DNA of 64,000 nucleotides from NCBI RefSeq assembly GCF_014192105.1, contig NZ_JACHXK010000002.1:73113-137112 (forward strand), given 5' to 3'. Below the pieces are notes generated by a model. The model worked only from the letters and a program-made list of their open reading frames with translations, did not search any database and was not told the origin of the DNA. The translations under genes were made by a program, and so were the position numbers. Position 1 is the first letter of the stretch. Every line of letters begins with the position of its first letter. Below are positions 7,971 through 16,452 of this stretch, piece by piece. This DNA is from Paenibacillus phyllosphaerae (lineage in GTDB: Bacteria; Bacillota; Bacilli; Paenibacillales; Paenibacillaceae).

Positions 7971-8939
7971 ATGAATGTAAATACGAGAAGCTGTTGCTCG
8001 GTCAGCCGGAATGAGCAGCCTGCGGATATCGCGCAGGTTGATGAGCGAATCGTCAGCGGGGACAAGGCTATTGCCGACGCTGCGGTCTCCGGCATGGTGT
8101 ATTTGTCTGGCGGGACATTCCTGATGGGAACGGAAGATGAGGAGGGTTTTGCCGCTGATGGAGAAGGCCCGATCCGTCCGGTGACGATAGATCCGTTCTA
8201 TATCGATGCCTATGCGGTGACGAACCGGGAATTCCGCGCCTTTACGGATGCAACGGGCTACAAGACGGAGGCCGAACGGTTTGGCTGGTCTTTTGTGTTC
8301 CACCTCTTCGTATCTCCGGAAACGGCGGAGCATGTGACGCAAGTGCCGCAGCAAACCCCGTGGTGGTGGAAGGTCGATGGGGCGAATTGGGCGCATCCCG
8401 AAGGTCCGGACAGTTCGATTGATGAGCGTCTCGACCATCCGGTGATCCATGTGTCCTGGCATGATGCCATGGCGTATTGCGCTTGGAGCGGCAAGCGGTT
8501 GCTGACCGAAGCGGAATGGGAGTACGCTGCTCGAGGGGGACTCGTCCAGAAGCGGTATCCTTGGGGCGATCTGCTGAAGCAGGACGGCGAGCACCGATGC
8601 AATACGTGGCAAGGCAAGTTCCCGGTCAAGAACAATGCCAGCGACGGCTATGAAGGCACAGCTCCGGTGAACGCCTATGCTCCGAACGGTTTCGGTCTGT
8701 ACAATATGTCCGGCAACGTCTGGGAGTGGTGCTCCGACTGGTTCAGCCCTACTTTTCACGTGAAAGGTCCTCGGGATAATCCAGCAGGACCGCCGAGTGG
8801 ACAGGCAAGGGTTATCCGAGGTGGTTCTTATCTGTGTCATAAGTCCTATTGCAACAGGTATCGCGTCGCCGCGCGTAGTTCCAATACGCCGGACAGCTCG
8901 ACAGGCAATATCGGCTTCCGCTGCGCGAAGTCTGTCTAA
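7971..8939 (+). CDS. Formylglycine-generating enzyme family protein (SUMF1/FGE type)
   Basis: A 322-residue cytoplasmic protein with the complete FGE-sulfatase fold: SGGTFLMGTEDEEGF (about residues 45-60), DAYAVTNREFRAFTDATGY, HPVIHVSWHDAMAYCAWSG, LLTEAEWEYAARGG, GNVWEWCSDWF and the C-terminal RVIRGGSYLCHKSYC. Cys289 and Cys294 match the two copper-binding catalytic cysteines of aerobic FGE, so the protein should be able to oxidise a Cys (CxPxR) of a client sulfatase to formylglycine, unlike the many FGE-fold proteins that lack them. No sulfatase gene lies in the window, so the client must be elsewhere. ATG 7971 has AAGGAG eight bases upstream. A terminator follows, so it is a single-gene unit. 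Confidence 0.92.
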   Translation: MNVNTRSCCSVSRNEQPADIAQVDERIVSGDKAIADAAVSGMVYLSGGTFLMGTEDEEGFAADGEGPIRPVTIDPFYIDAYAVTNREFRAFTDATGYKTEAERFGWSFVFHLFVSPETAEHVTQVPQQTPWWWKVDGANWAHPEGPDSSIDERLDHPVIHVSWHDAMAYCAWSGKRLLTEAEWEYAARGGLVQKRYPWGDLLKQDGEHRCNTWQGKFPVKNNASDGYEGTAPVNAYAPNGFGLYNMSGNVWEWCSDWFSPTFHVKGPRDNPAGPPSGQARVIRGGSYLCHKSYCNRYRVAARSSNTPDSSTGNIGFRCAKSV

Positions 8940-8957
8940 CCAGTTTCATACCTTCTT

Positions 8958-8998
8958 AGTGCCAGATGTTCGGTGGTTGCCGGCAGCTGGCACTTTTA
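8958..8998 (+). terminator. Terminator after the FGE gene
   Basis: AGTGCCAG...TTCGG pairs with GCCGGCAGCTGGCACT and is followed by TTTT. It begins 18 bases after the stop codon. Confidence 0.75.
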
Positions 8999-9143
8999 AA
9001 TTTACGCTAGAAGTTAGCGTATTTACTAAATTTTGCTTGTTTATATGGAACCATTAAAATAGTACAATATACCCATAAGACTCGAAAAATGTCACATTTG
9101 TCATCAAGAGATCTTCTGATTGCGATTAGCGGAGGAATACACG

Positions 9144-9551
9144 ATGAAAGGACAACAGATCACGAGCAGAAGCGCCACGCTGTTGGAGGATAAGGAGTAT
9201 AAGCATCTTGTCTGCCGGCTTCGTCTCCAGGTGGACGAGAGGCTGAGATTCTCGATGCGGCTATGCCGGAACATTGTCATGGAGAGTCTTTGTCTGCCGC
9301 TGCAGTTCACCTATTCCGAAGAAATGAACGATTTAAGCATGGGGATTGTTGAAGTTACGAAAGCTGTTCCTTATGATCAGCCGCTAGAGACGTTCAAGCA
9401 GGAGGTTGAAGCTTCGCTCCGCTCGAACTCGAAGCTGGCTTCCTACGAGATTCTCTTATTCGCAGCCTACAGAAGAGAATACTGGCTGCTGGAGCTTGGA
9501 GGAATGGGAACGATCGTGAACCGGTTTAATCCATTAGAAATGGTGGAATAA
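9144..9551 (+). CDS. Small protein of unknown function (135 aa)
   Basis: A 135-residue cytoplasmic protein I do not recognise. ATG 9144 is preceded by GGAGG at 9131-9135 with eight bases of spacing, which supports this start over longer in-frame options. There is no signal peptide or transmembrane segment. The middle is charged with many Leu and Arg residues, and two cysteines (LVCRLRLQVDERLRF, FSMRLCRNIVMESLCL region) occur in the first third; YRREYWLLELGGMG is the most conserved-looking segment. It lies alone between two terminators. No function is proposed. Confidence 0.7.
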   Translation: MKGQQITSRSATLLEDKEYKHLVCRLRLQVDERLRFSMRLCRNIVMESLCLPLQFTYSEEMNDLSMGIVEVTKAVPYDQPLETFKQEVEASLRSNSKLASYEILLFAAYRREYWLLELGGMGTIVNRFNPLEMVE

Positions 9552-9581
9552 GCCTTGCGCTGATACCGGCAGCGCGCAGAG

Positions 9582-9616
9582 ATGGCGTGACCCCATTGGC
9601 GGTCGCGCCATTGTTG
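9582..9616 (+). terminator. Hairpin terminator after the 135-aa gene
   Basis: ATGGCGTGACC pairs with GGTCGCGCCAT (one G-T pair) around a 9-nt loop and is followed by TTGTTG. The T-tract is weak. Confidence 0.55.
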
Positions 9617-9800
9617 CGTATATAACGTATTTTGATTAAGTTTGTAGCGAATTATTCGCTGATTGAATTCCGCGCGGAGTTTCTGTCGGATGCATATTTT
9701 TCAAACGCCACCTAGCCGGGTATAAAAACGGGGACGAGAAGGGAAGTTAAGAACGTTCAGGAAACGTCTCACCATTCAAACGAAACGAGAGGTGGTTCGT

Positions 9801-10013
9801 ATGGGTAAGATCGCGTTAACGTTAGTCATCATCGGAGCCGTGAACTGGCTGCTTGTCGGCTTGTTCGAGTGGGATCTTGTCTCGGCACTCCTTGGCGGAG
9901 AGGTTCATCGCGAGTCCTCGATGCTTAGCCGAATCGTTTATGCTTTAGTTGGCTTATGCGGGATTTACTGCATCAGATATCTCGTGGCGGACGACAGACG
10001 CGCCAGGGTTTAG
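9801..10013 (+). CDS. DUF378 membrane protein (YuzA-like)
   Basis: A 70-residue integral membrane protein with two hydrophobic helices, the first beginning ALTLVIIGAVNWLLVGLF and the second around IVYALVGLCGIYCI. The GAVNWLLVGLFEWDLV pattern is the DUF378 signature, shared with B. subtilis YuzA; the function of the family is unknown. ATG 9801 lies just after GAGGTGG. A GTG at 9792 is in frame but sits inside the ribosome binding site. A very strong terminator follows. Confidence 0.85.
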   Translation: MGKIALTLVIIGAVNWLLVGLFEWDLVSALLGGEVHRESSMLSRIVYALVGLCGIYCIRYLVADDRRARV

Positions 10014-10044
10014 CGAACGTGTCTGCTTTTTCGATCGTACGCGA

Positions 10045-10083
10045 AAGAACGGCTTTGGACATCCAGAGCCGTTCTTTTTTTTG
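10045..10083. terminator. Strong terminator, probably bidirectional
   Basis: AAGAACGGCTTTGG pairs with CCAGAGCCGTTCTT (one G-T pair) around ACAT and runs into eight T on the plus strand. The minus-strand copy reads into TTTC, serving the convergent ycgQ-like gene. Confidence 0.88.
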
Positions 10084-10097
10084 TTTGTCGAAGCAAG

Positions 10098-11086
10098 CTA
10101 CGATATTCGATACACGTACGGTTCCTCGGGAGTTTCAATCTCTTTCCAATCGGCCACTTTGAGAACCGGAATGGTCTGCTTGAAAGGCTGATAGAATTCG
10201 AGCGCCATCGTACCGGACACCTCGACCCAAGTGTCGTCCGCTAGCGATACGTTATCCGGGAACTGCACCCGCATCCCGAACACGCCGGAATCGGCGACGC
10301 AATGGATGAAGCCGAACCGGAACACGAAGGCGTGGTAGGCTCCGGCTTGTTCGCCTTTATAGACGAAGCCATTGAAGCTGATCGTTCGGCCGACGAACAA
10401 ATTCGGGTTGTTGTAAATCGACTCCAGCGCCTTCAAATAATTATCGTCGTTCAGCTTAACGTCCGCCAGCTGCTGAATATCATTCAAATCTTGCTTGGCG
10501 ACTTCCATATAGCCTTCATCGCTGTAATAAACGCTCATATCCGGTTTTAGGAATTGGTGGAATCCCGGATTATCCGACGATATATCGATCTCGGGGAACG
10601 AGAAGCCCTTCGCTTTGACGAAGCTGGAATCCAACGTCTGAATCGGCAGGAAAATGCCCGTTGCGACCGGGAACAACAGAATCGCATAGGTGAAGGCGCG
10701 AGACATATTCGAACGTCCGCCATGGTTATGATCATGCCCATGTTCGTGATTATGATCATGTTCGTGCTCGTAATGACGCTCATGCGGATCCGCGTTGTGA
10801 GCCTGCGGATGCGCCGCTTCGTCATCGTGCCCGCAGCAGAACTCATCTGCCGATGACCAATTCCGTCGTGACTATGCTCGTCGTTAGAGCTCTCGCTCTC
10901 CTGCTGTTTCTTCCGGTCGAGCGCGTACTGCCGAATGAATTCGAAGATGAAGAGCACCAGCAAGAGGACGATGGCGATAATCGAAAGATAGGCATATTTC
11001 AAATTAATATATTTGTTCAGATTGCCTTCCAGATGAATGAGCGTGAACATTAACGCCAAACCTGCCAAGATGGCCATGCGAATCAT
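10098..11086 (-). pseudogene. YcgQ-like TIGR03943 permease-partner protein, frameshifted in a His-rich region
   Basis: Two overlapping frames together make one protein. The N-terminal part (ATG 11086, RBS GGGAGG) has two membrane segments, FTLIHLEGN and LSIIAIVLLLVLFIFEF, and then a charged stretch. The C-terminal part (to 10098) has another membrane segment (FTYAILLFPVATGIFLPIQ) and a soluble beta-rich domain (FVGRTISFNGFVYKG, FRFGFIHCVADSGVFG) typical of the TIGR03943/YcgQ family. Between them the -1 frame encodes a His-rich run (HYEHEHDHNHEHGHDHNHGG) that joins in frame to the C-terminal part, whereas the N-terminal frame reads through it as nonsense. The shift must lie between about 10800 and a TAG in the second frame at 10872-10874. 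The start overlaps the permease stop by four bases (ATGA), so the pair is translationally coupled. It could be a sequencing error, a true mutation or, less likely, programmed frameshifting. Confidence 0.8.
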
Positions 11087-11994
11087 CCGAATAACCTCCC
11101 GACTGCCAGCGAGGTGCCAAGCGTGCACAGCACGGTAAGCGCAATGAGCGCGATAACGAATTTGGCACGGAAGACGCCGAGCAGCATTAAAGTGTTCTTA
11201 ATGTCGATCATCGGGCCGAAGACAAGAAAAGCGGACAGCGGGCCGACGGAGAACGTGCTACGGAAGGAGGAGGCAATGAAAGCATCCGCTTCCGAACAGA
11301 GCGACATGACGAAGGCAAGGCCGATCATAATGAGCGTCGCGGTCACCGGGCTTCCGCCCAGATGAAGCAGCGTCGAAGTCGGGACGAAGATTTGCAGGCA
11401 GGCCGCAATAAAGGCGCCGAGCACGAGAAATTTGCCTGACGAGAAAAACTCTTCGATCGCGTGCAGCATCACCTCATAGACCCGCATATACCAAGGCTGG
11501 CGCGGTTGCTGCGCAGGCGCGCTCATCATAGCTGCCGCGGCATGAGGGGCATTCGCGGCTTCTTTGAGCGGCAGCTCGCGGAACATATAAGATAGCGCCA
11601 ATGCTACAATCGTAGCGACCACGACCGCCGAGCCCGCGCGAATGAGCGCCATCTCCCACGTGTTGCCGAAGGCGATGAAGGAGGCGTACAACACGATCGG
11701 GTTAATGATCGGTCCGGTCAGCATGAACGAGATCGCGGCTTGCAGCGGAACGCCTTTATGCAGCAAACGCTTCGTGATCGGTACAATGCCGCATTCGCAA
11801 GCCGGGAAGAACAAGCCGATGAAACAGCCGAGCAAGGTAGACAGGAAGCGATTCTTCGGCATGATGCGCGCGATGAACCGATCGGAGACAAAGGCCTGGA
11901 TAAGTCCCGAGATGATGGCGCCGATCAGGATGAATGGGATCGCTTCCATGACCATGCTGATGAAGACGGTGTTCAATTGCAGGAATGTGGTCAT
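11083..11994 (-). CDS. Permease of the YcgR/YraQ (PF03773) family
   Basis: A 303-residue polytopic membrane protein with about eight hydrophobic segments. Family motifs are AFVSDRFIARIMPKNRFLS, the cysteine-containing FFPACECGIVPITKRLL, and SEADAFIASSFRSTF with MIDIKNTLMLLGVF in the second half. The CECG and Asp/Glu-containing membrane motifs resemble those of PF03773 permeases, which include arsenical permeases; in B. subtilis ycgR is paired with ycgQ as here. The substrate is unknown; the His-rich loop of the partner suggests a metal link (inference). ATG 11994 is preferred to GTG 12006 because AGGTGA lies eight bases before it. Confidence 0.88.
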   Translation of the reverse strand: MTTFLQLNTVFISMVMEAIPFILIGAIISGLIQAFVSDRFIARIMPKNRFLSTLLGCFIGLFFPACECGIVPITKRLLHKGVPLQAAISFMLTGPIINPIVLYASFIAFGNTWEMALIRAGSAVVVATIVALALSYMFRELPLKEAANAPHAAAAMMSAPAQQPRQPWYMRVYEVMLHAIEEFFSSGKFLVLGAFIAACLQIFVPTSTLLHLGGSPVTATLIMIGLAFVMSLCSEADAFIASSFRSTFSVGPLSAFLVFGPMIDIKNTLMLLGVFRAKFVIALIALTVLCTLGTSLAVGRLFG

Positions 11995-12249
11995 CTCATC
12001 TTTCACCTGTTAGTTATAGAGTAGAAGATTTTTGTGCTTATGGTTAACTCTTCTATTATCCTCGATCTCCCTCTCAAACTCTAGCAGCAAGGCCATGACA
12101 AATTTATGAACCGGTTAACAGCTGACTGTATCGGCGGCTGATCGGACGGCTCTCGAATCCGGCCGCACGCTTCGCTTTTTTTGGCTTCGATACCCGTGTA
12201 GAATAGATACCAGCGCAAGCAACCTTAATCGAAAGTGAGGCTGTGACGG

Positions 12250-12546
12250 ATGGCGGCTACAGAGAAGGATCTACGAACATGCAGCAATGTACATTCCTAT
12301 TACAAAAGCAGCGACTGTCCGACCTGCCCGGACTGCGAGCAGGCGCGCAAGCCGGAATCCGGATTTCTGGCGAGTCTCTCGGCTCCGGCAAGGCGAGCGC
12401 TAGAGGGGCTGGGAATCTCTTCAATTCAGCAGCTAGCTACGTATATGGAGAAGGAAATTCTCCAGCTGCACGGCATGGGTCCTGCTTCGATGCCGAAGCT
12501 CAGGGCCGCTCTGCAGGAGGAAGGACTGTCGTTCAGAGGTGAGTGA
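12250..12546 (+). CDS. RpoA C-terminal-domain-like small protein with Cys motif
   Basis: A 98-residue cytoplasmic protein. The first third contains a cysteine cluster CPTCPDC (with an earlier Cys) that could bind zinc. Residues about 42-92 (LSAPARRALEGLGISSIQQL, then LHGMGPASMPKLRAAL) match the helix-hairpin-helix of the RNA polymerase alpha C-terminal domain, which binds DNA. It may be a small DNA-binding or transcription-associated factor; no specific role is known. AAAGTGAGG precedes ATG 12250. It stands alone, without an obvious terminator. Confidence 0.8.
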   Translation: MAATEKDLRTCSNVHSYYKSSDCPTCPDCEQARKPESGFLASLSAPARRALEGLGISSIQQLATYMEKEILQLHGMGPASMPKLRAALQEEGLSFRGE

Positions 12547-12718
12547 TTCCGCGGGCGTAGCCTATTAGAAGGAAGCGGGCAGTAATAGTTATGCCTAATT
12601 CAATTTCCTTTTAGTTCCATATTCCTGATTTCCCGGGAAATTGGTTTCCATATAGGCAATTATAGTAGAATATTGTCTGATTAGTAGAGATGCAAGTAGG
12701 AGAGAGGAGGATGCGGCA

Positions 12719-13828
12719 TTGAACGAGAACCAAACAGACAACGAGTATCGTCCTAGATCGATGCGCAAGAACAAAAACCAAAACCAGAACAAGGTGCCGG
12801 TCAAAATGCTGCTGGCCCTGGTGCCGCTGCTGCTGATAATTGCCGCTGGAGCATATAGCTTGTTTTACGGACAGAACAGCGCTGAGCAACGGCTGACGTT
12901 GAGTGGGAATAGCCAAACCGAGGGTAATGCGGCGAATTCCGGCGAGGTTGAGGGATCCGATACTCCGAATGCCGATGGACAGGCAGCGACGGATGGGGAT
13001 ACGCCGGTTGTCTCGAATGATGAGCCGTCGAATGCGCCGACAGAAGGATCGGATCTGACTGAAGACGGGGCTTCCTCTGGTTCCGCCGTCGATTCCGATG
13101 AGGCAGGCGAGCAGGGACAAGCTTCTTCCGGAGCTGGGGCCGGTTCGGCGGCAGAACCGAGCGACGAGCCGAAGCAAGAAACATCGAAGCCGCAAGGGGA
13201 GAAAACGAGCAGCGGATCATCCTCTACAAGCAGCAAGACAACGGTGAAGCTTCCGACGACCTATAAGGTGCAGGAAGGGGATACGTTGTCGACCATATCC
13301 GAGAAGTTCTATCATTCGAAGGAACAAGTTTCTCTGCTGGCAGAGAAGAATAATCTCATCTTCATCAATGATCTGAAAGTTGGCGACACGATTACGATTC
13401 CTGCAGTATCGTCGGGTTCGGGAACCAATAGTCAGCAACAGATCGATTATTCCAAAATTTCGCTGCCGGCTTCTTATCTCGTGCGTTCCGGCGATACGTT
13501 ATACCGGCTGTCGAAGCTCTTCTATAACAGCAGCGATTATGCCCAGTTGATTTCGGATGCGAATAAGCTGGATGCCGAAACGGCGCTCAAAGCGGGTATG
13601 ATCTTGACGATTCCGGCTCGCCCGGCTAGCAATCAAGGCGATAGCGATAAGAGCAGCCAGCAGAAGGTCGTCGAGCATACGGTGAAGGAAGGCGAGACGC
13701 TGTCGAGCATCTCCCGCAAATACTACAAGTCGAGCGGTTATGCGGACAAAATCGCGTCTTACAATCATATCGCCGATGGCGATTCGGTGAAGGTCGGCGA
13801 TGTGCTGCGTATTCCTCCGATAGCTTAA
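12719..13828 (+). CDS. LysM-domain membrane-anchored protein
   Basis: A 369-residue protein. It has a basic cytoplasmic N-terminus of about 30 residues, one membrane segment (VKMLLALVPLLLIIAAGAYSL), then a roughly 125-residue Ser/Gly/Glu/Asp-rich spacer, and three LysM modules starting near residues 180, 252 and 320 (TYKVQEGDTLSTIS, SYLVRSGDTLYRLS, EHTVKEGETLSSIS). LysM modules bind N-acetylglucosamine in peptidoglycan, so the protein probably tethers the membrane to the wall; no catalytic domain is present. The start is TTG at 12719: AGGAGG at 12705-12710 is eight bases away, and the closer ATG at 12711 runs into a stop after three codons. Confidence 0.9.
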   Translation: MNENQTDNEYRPRSMRKNKNQNQNKVPVKMLLALVPLLLIIAAGAYSLFYGQNSAEQRLTLSGNSQTEGNAANSGEVEGSDTPNADGQAATDGDTPVVSNDEPSNAPTEGSDLTEDGASSGSAVDSDEAGEQGQASSGAGAGSAAEPSDEPKQETSKPQGEKTSSGSSSTSSKTTVKLPTTYKVQEGDTLSTISEKFYHSKEQVSLLAEKNNLIFINDLKVGDTITIPAVSSGSGTNSQQQIDYSKISLPASYLVRSGDTLYRLSKLFYNSSDYAQLISDANKLDAETALKAGMILTIPARPASNQGDSDKSSQQKVVEHTVKEGETLSSISRKYYKSSGYADKIASYNHIADGDSVKVGDVLRIPPIA

Positions 13829-13841
13829 TATCACGATAACA

Positions 13842-13870
13842 GAGCTGCTCGATTCAGAGCGGCTCTTCGT
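13842..13870 (+). terminator. Weak hairpin terminator after the LysM gene
   Basis: GAGCTGCTC pairs with GAGCGGCTC around GATTCA and is followed by TTCGTC. The T-tract is poor. Confidence 0.45.
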
Positions 13871-14026
13871 CAATGCGATGAAAGACGGTTTCAGCCGGTT
13901 CACCTTGTTCCGGTTACTAGCTTGGGGAAGTGGAAAAGCAGTCCCTCGAGGTGTTATGATGGGCACATGCGGCGGATTATGCCTGGTGCGTCCCGTCAAA
14001 CATCCGATCTCAAGAGGAAAGAGGGA

Positions 14027-14341
14027 ATGCGTATGCGACAGCGGCTCGAGGAATTCAAAGCACAGCTGATTGAGGAAAATCTTCTGGAAGGGCACGAGGA
14101 TGTGCTTCTGGCGTTCGAACATTTGCTCGACGAGGTCGATGCCCACGAGAAGGAACATATCATTACAAGCGCTAAGCTCGGCATTGCCGGGTATAAGACG
14201 GACCGCAGCGCGGAGGAAACGTTCCGGGAGGACATGTCTTGGCTTAGGCAGGCAGCCTATCGCGTTATCGAGCGGACAGTAGCGGATCTGATCAATAAAG
14301 GGAATAAACATTGGCAGAAGTTTTATGACCAAGTGGAATAA
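14027..14341 (+). CDS. Small cytoplasmic protein of unknown function (104 aa)
   Basis: A 104-residue, charged, mostly helical protein (RLEEFKAQLIEENLLEGHED, LLDEVDAHEKEHIITSAKLG) without signal peptide or membrane segment. I do not recognise the family. ATG 14027 follows AGAGGAAAGAGGG; a second in-frame ATG six bases later is equally possible. Longer in-frame starts near 13922 lack a ribosome binding site. A strong bidirectional terminator separates it from the convergent regulator gene. Confidence 0.75.
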   Translation: MRMRQRLEEFKAQLIEENLLEGHEDVLLAFEHLLDEVDAHEKEHIITSAKLGIAGYKTDRSAEETFREDMSWLRQAAYRVIERTVADLINKGNKHWQKFYDQVE

Positions 14342-14392
14342 TAACAGCATATGGACCGCAGTAATTCGCAATCAAACTGCAGTGTAATACGC

Positions 14393-14433
14393 AAGAAGGC
14401 CGACTCATGGGACATGAGATCGGCCTTCTTGTC
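14393..14433. terminator. Bidirectional terminator
   Basis: AAGAAGGCCGACTCATG pairs with CATGAGATCGGCCTTCTT around a 3-nt loop. T-rich ends on both strands serve the convergent gene pair. Confidence 0.85.
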
Positions 14434-14437
14434 GTGG

Positions 14438-15385
14438 TTACGATTCGAACAAAATATCGCCAGTTCGCGTTAGATCATAGCCGGAGATGGCTCGCAGTTC
14501 ACTTCGGAATGCTTCCGAACGCAGTATGGCAAGCAAAGTCGGGAGCCATGCGCGGGTGGACGCATTCTTCATGATGACAAGATCGTATCTCTCCTGAATT
14601 AAGGGAATGAATTCGACCTGGCCGACGATGGCGGCTGCCTTCTCGATGCCGACGCCGACATCTGCCTCGCCCGAAGCAACCTTCGAAGCTACGCCGAGAT
14701 GGTTCGTCTGTTCGAAGTCATAGCCGGTCAATTGCTCGGACGCAATACCGTGCAGCCGAAGCTGCTCGTCCAATAGGACGCGGGCGCCGCTGCCGCGCTC
14801 CCGGTTGACAAGGCGTAAGCCCGGTTGGGCAAGATCCGACCAGGTGTGGAGCTTGCGGGGGTTCCCCGGCTGCACATAAAGGCCCGCTTGCCTTGCCAAC
14901 AGATGGACGACAAGGTAGGAAGAGCCAATGAACAGTCTCCTAATATAAGGAAGGTTATATTCGCCGCTGTCGCCATCGAGCAGATGCGTACTGACGATAT
15001 CGGATTCGCCGCGGTACATAGAGACAAGGCTGTCCATACTGCCTGCATGCGAGCGAAGAGGGCGGATGCCGGTCAGCTGCTTCTCCAGATGGCGGGATAG
15101 AATATCGAGGCTAATATCCTGCCCCGTAATCACGAGGGAGCCGGAATGAGCCCGGGCGCTTGGCGGCATGACGGGCTGCGCCGCTGCCGGAGACGGTATT
15201 TCGATTTGCGTGAGCCCCTTGGCCCGCTGCTTGTAGCGTTCCAGATCCGAGGCGTCCACGCGCATCTGCTTGCCGACGCGGTAGGAGGGCAGTTCGCCTT
15301 TCTTGATGAGGTCGTAGACGGTTAACTTCGATATTTTGAGCAGCTTGGCGATTTCTTCGGTCGTGTAGGACATATCGCTGGACAT
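14438..15385 (-). CDS. Transcriptional regulator: excisionase-type HTH plus periplasmic-binding-like domain
   Basis: A 315-residue cytoplasmic regulator. Residues about 5-55 form a MerR/excisionase-type winged helix (SYTTEEIAKLLKISKLTVYDLIKK, RVGKQMRVDASDLERY; each shown in part). Residues 85-310 form a type 2 periplasmic-binding fold of the PBP_like_2 group (LVITGQDISLDILSRHLE, RERGSGARVLLDEQL, GEADVGVGIEKAA), related to molybdate-binding regulators and MoeA-linked proteins. The regulator probably senses a small oxyanion or cofactor precursor; no molybdenum genes are in the window, so the target is unknown. ATG 15385 was chosen because AGGAGG abuts the first ATG (15391) and is correctly spaced (six bases) for the second. 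Confidence 0.85.
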   Translation of the reverse strand: MSSDMSYTTEEIAKLLKISKLTVYDLIKKGELPSYRVGKQMRVDASDLERYKQRAKGLTQIEIPSPAAAQPVMPPSARAHSGSLVITGQDISLDILSRHLEKQLTGIRPLRSHAGSMDSLVSMYRGESDIVSTHLLDGDSGEYNLPYIRRLFIGSSYLVVHLLARQAGLYVQPGNPRKLHTWSDLAQPGLRLVNRERGSGARVLLDEQLRLHGIASEQLTGYDFEQTNHLGVASKVASGEADVGVGIEKAAAIVGQVEFIPLIQERYDLVIMKNASTRAWLPTLLAILRSEAFRSELRAISGYDLTRTGDILFES

Positions 15386-15625
15386 CAGCATCCTCCTAGT
15401 GGCAGTTCAATTAGATATTTCGGGTCAGCCGGTGTTACACCACGGCGCCAATTCCCCCATCGTATCATAGCGCTGCTGAATTGAGTAGCGTATCGTTCGA
15501 TTGCGTATGGTTTCGTTATAACTGGCAGGCGGCATACAGTCTGCATGGACGAACGCCGACACCGCCTGTCATGTGCTGCTCATATAGTAAACCACCGAAT
15601 ACGAGCGTAAAGCGTGGTGATCATT

Positions 15626-16339
15626 TTGGGCCGAACGATTAGTAAGCCCGGTGTCTCGATTGTTGTGTGCACCAACCGGCCGCAGTTCTTCGATAATCTG
15701 ATCGCGAACTTTCGGACTCAGCAATACAGTCGCAAAGAGCTCGTCATTATTTTGAACAAGGACAACATGAGCTTGAGCCATTATCGGGAGCGGACAAAGG
15801 ACGATGGCAATATTGCCGTCTATCAAGTGCCGGAACGAATTTCGCTCGGGCAGTGCTTGAATGCGGGAATCCAGCGTACCCAATATCCTCTGATCGCCAA
15901 ATTCGATGACGATGACTACTACTCGCCGTTCTACTTGAACGAGCAGGTGGAGGCGCTTATTCGGACGAAGAGCGATGTGGTCGGCAAGCATGCCTGTCTG
16001 GTCTACCTTGGGGCGAGCCGCCGTCTGATCATCCGTTCGCCGAAGGAGCAGCGCAAGCGCGTCATCTTCGTGCAAGGCGGTACCCTTCTATTCCGCCGGC
16101 ATGTGCTGAGCAAGGTTCGATTCACAGACCGATCCGTAGGCGAAGATACGACCTTCTTGTGGCAATGCCGCAAAAAAGGGTTCCGTGCCTACGCGACCTC
16201 CCCTTATAACTACGTGTACCACCGTAGAGGCGACAAGAGCAGCCATACTTGGCGGGCGAAAGATGCTTTCTACTTAAAGGGGAGCGTACCATTAGCGGTG
16301 ACCGGCGATTATCGGCACTATGCCGATCGGCGATCATAG
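15626..16339 (+). CDS. Glycosyltransferase family 2 protein
   Basis: A 237-residue single-domain GT2 enzyme. It opens with the strand VSIVVCTNRPQFFDNLI, contains the donor/metal motif FDDDDYYS (about residues 92-99), and has GGTLLFRRHVL and a C-terminal SVGEDTTFLWQCRKKGFRA, where the Asp of GEDTTF is the expected catalytic base. The acceptor is unknown; wall-polymer or surface-glycan synthesis are possibilities. There is no membrane segment. TTG at 15626 is preferred to GTG 15614 because GTGGTGATC extends the anti-Shine-Dalgarno match (GGTGATC) directly before it; the longer start would sit inside that site. A terminator follows at once. Confidence 0.85.
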   Translation: MGRTISKPGVSIVVCTNRPQFFDNLIANFRTQQYSRKELVIILNKDNMSLSHYRERTKDDGNIAVYQVPERISLGQCLNAGIQRTQYPLIAKFDDDDYYSPFYLNEQVEALIRTKSDVVGKHACLVYLGASRRLIIRSPKEQRKRVIFVQGGTLLFRRHVLSKVRFTDRSVGEDTTFLWQCRKKGFRAYATSPYNYVYHRRGDKSSHTWRAKDAFYLKGSVPLAVTGDYRHYADRRS

Positions 16340-16349
16340 CAAGTCCGAC

Positions 16350-16382
16350 AAATCCGTGCGTGAGACACGGATTTTTATTTTT
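16350..16382 (+). terminator. Terminator after the GT2 gene
   Basis: AAATCCGTG pairs with CACGGATTT around a 7-nt loop, followed by TTATTTTT. Confidence 0.85.
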
Positions 16383-16452
16383 GCACCTGGCCAGACAGAC
16401 GGTTCGCACAGATGTGGCCGGTACGCTTCCATTGCCGAAGGGGTTCACCGAT

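Noticed and set aside
9698-9723. Sigma-B-like promoter before the DUF378 gene
   Set aside because: GGGTAT is a good -10, but no convincing GTTTAA-type -35 lies at the right distance.
10547-10706. Second half of the N-terminal YcgQ frame as a genuine C-terminus
   Set aside because: After about 10870 it becomes Arg/Ile/Met-rich nonsense, while the other frame gives the His-rich loop and family-like domain.
12022-12055. TAGAAGA...TCTTCTA dyad before the permease gene
   Set aside because: Arms are only seven bases with a 20-base gap, and it matches no operator I know; too weak to call.
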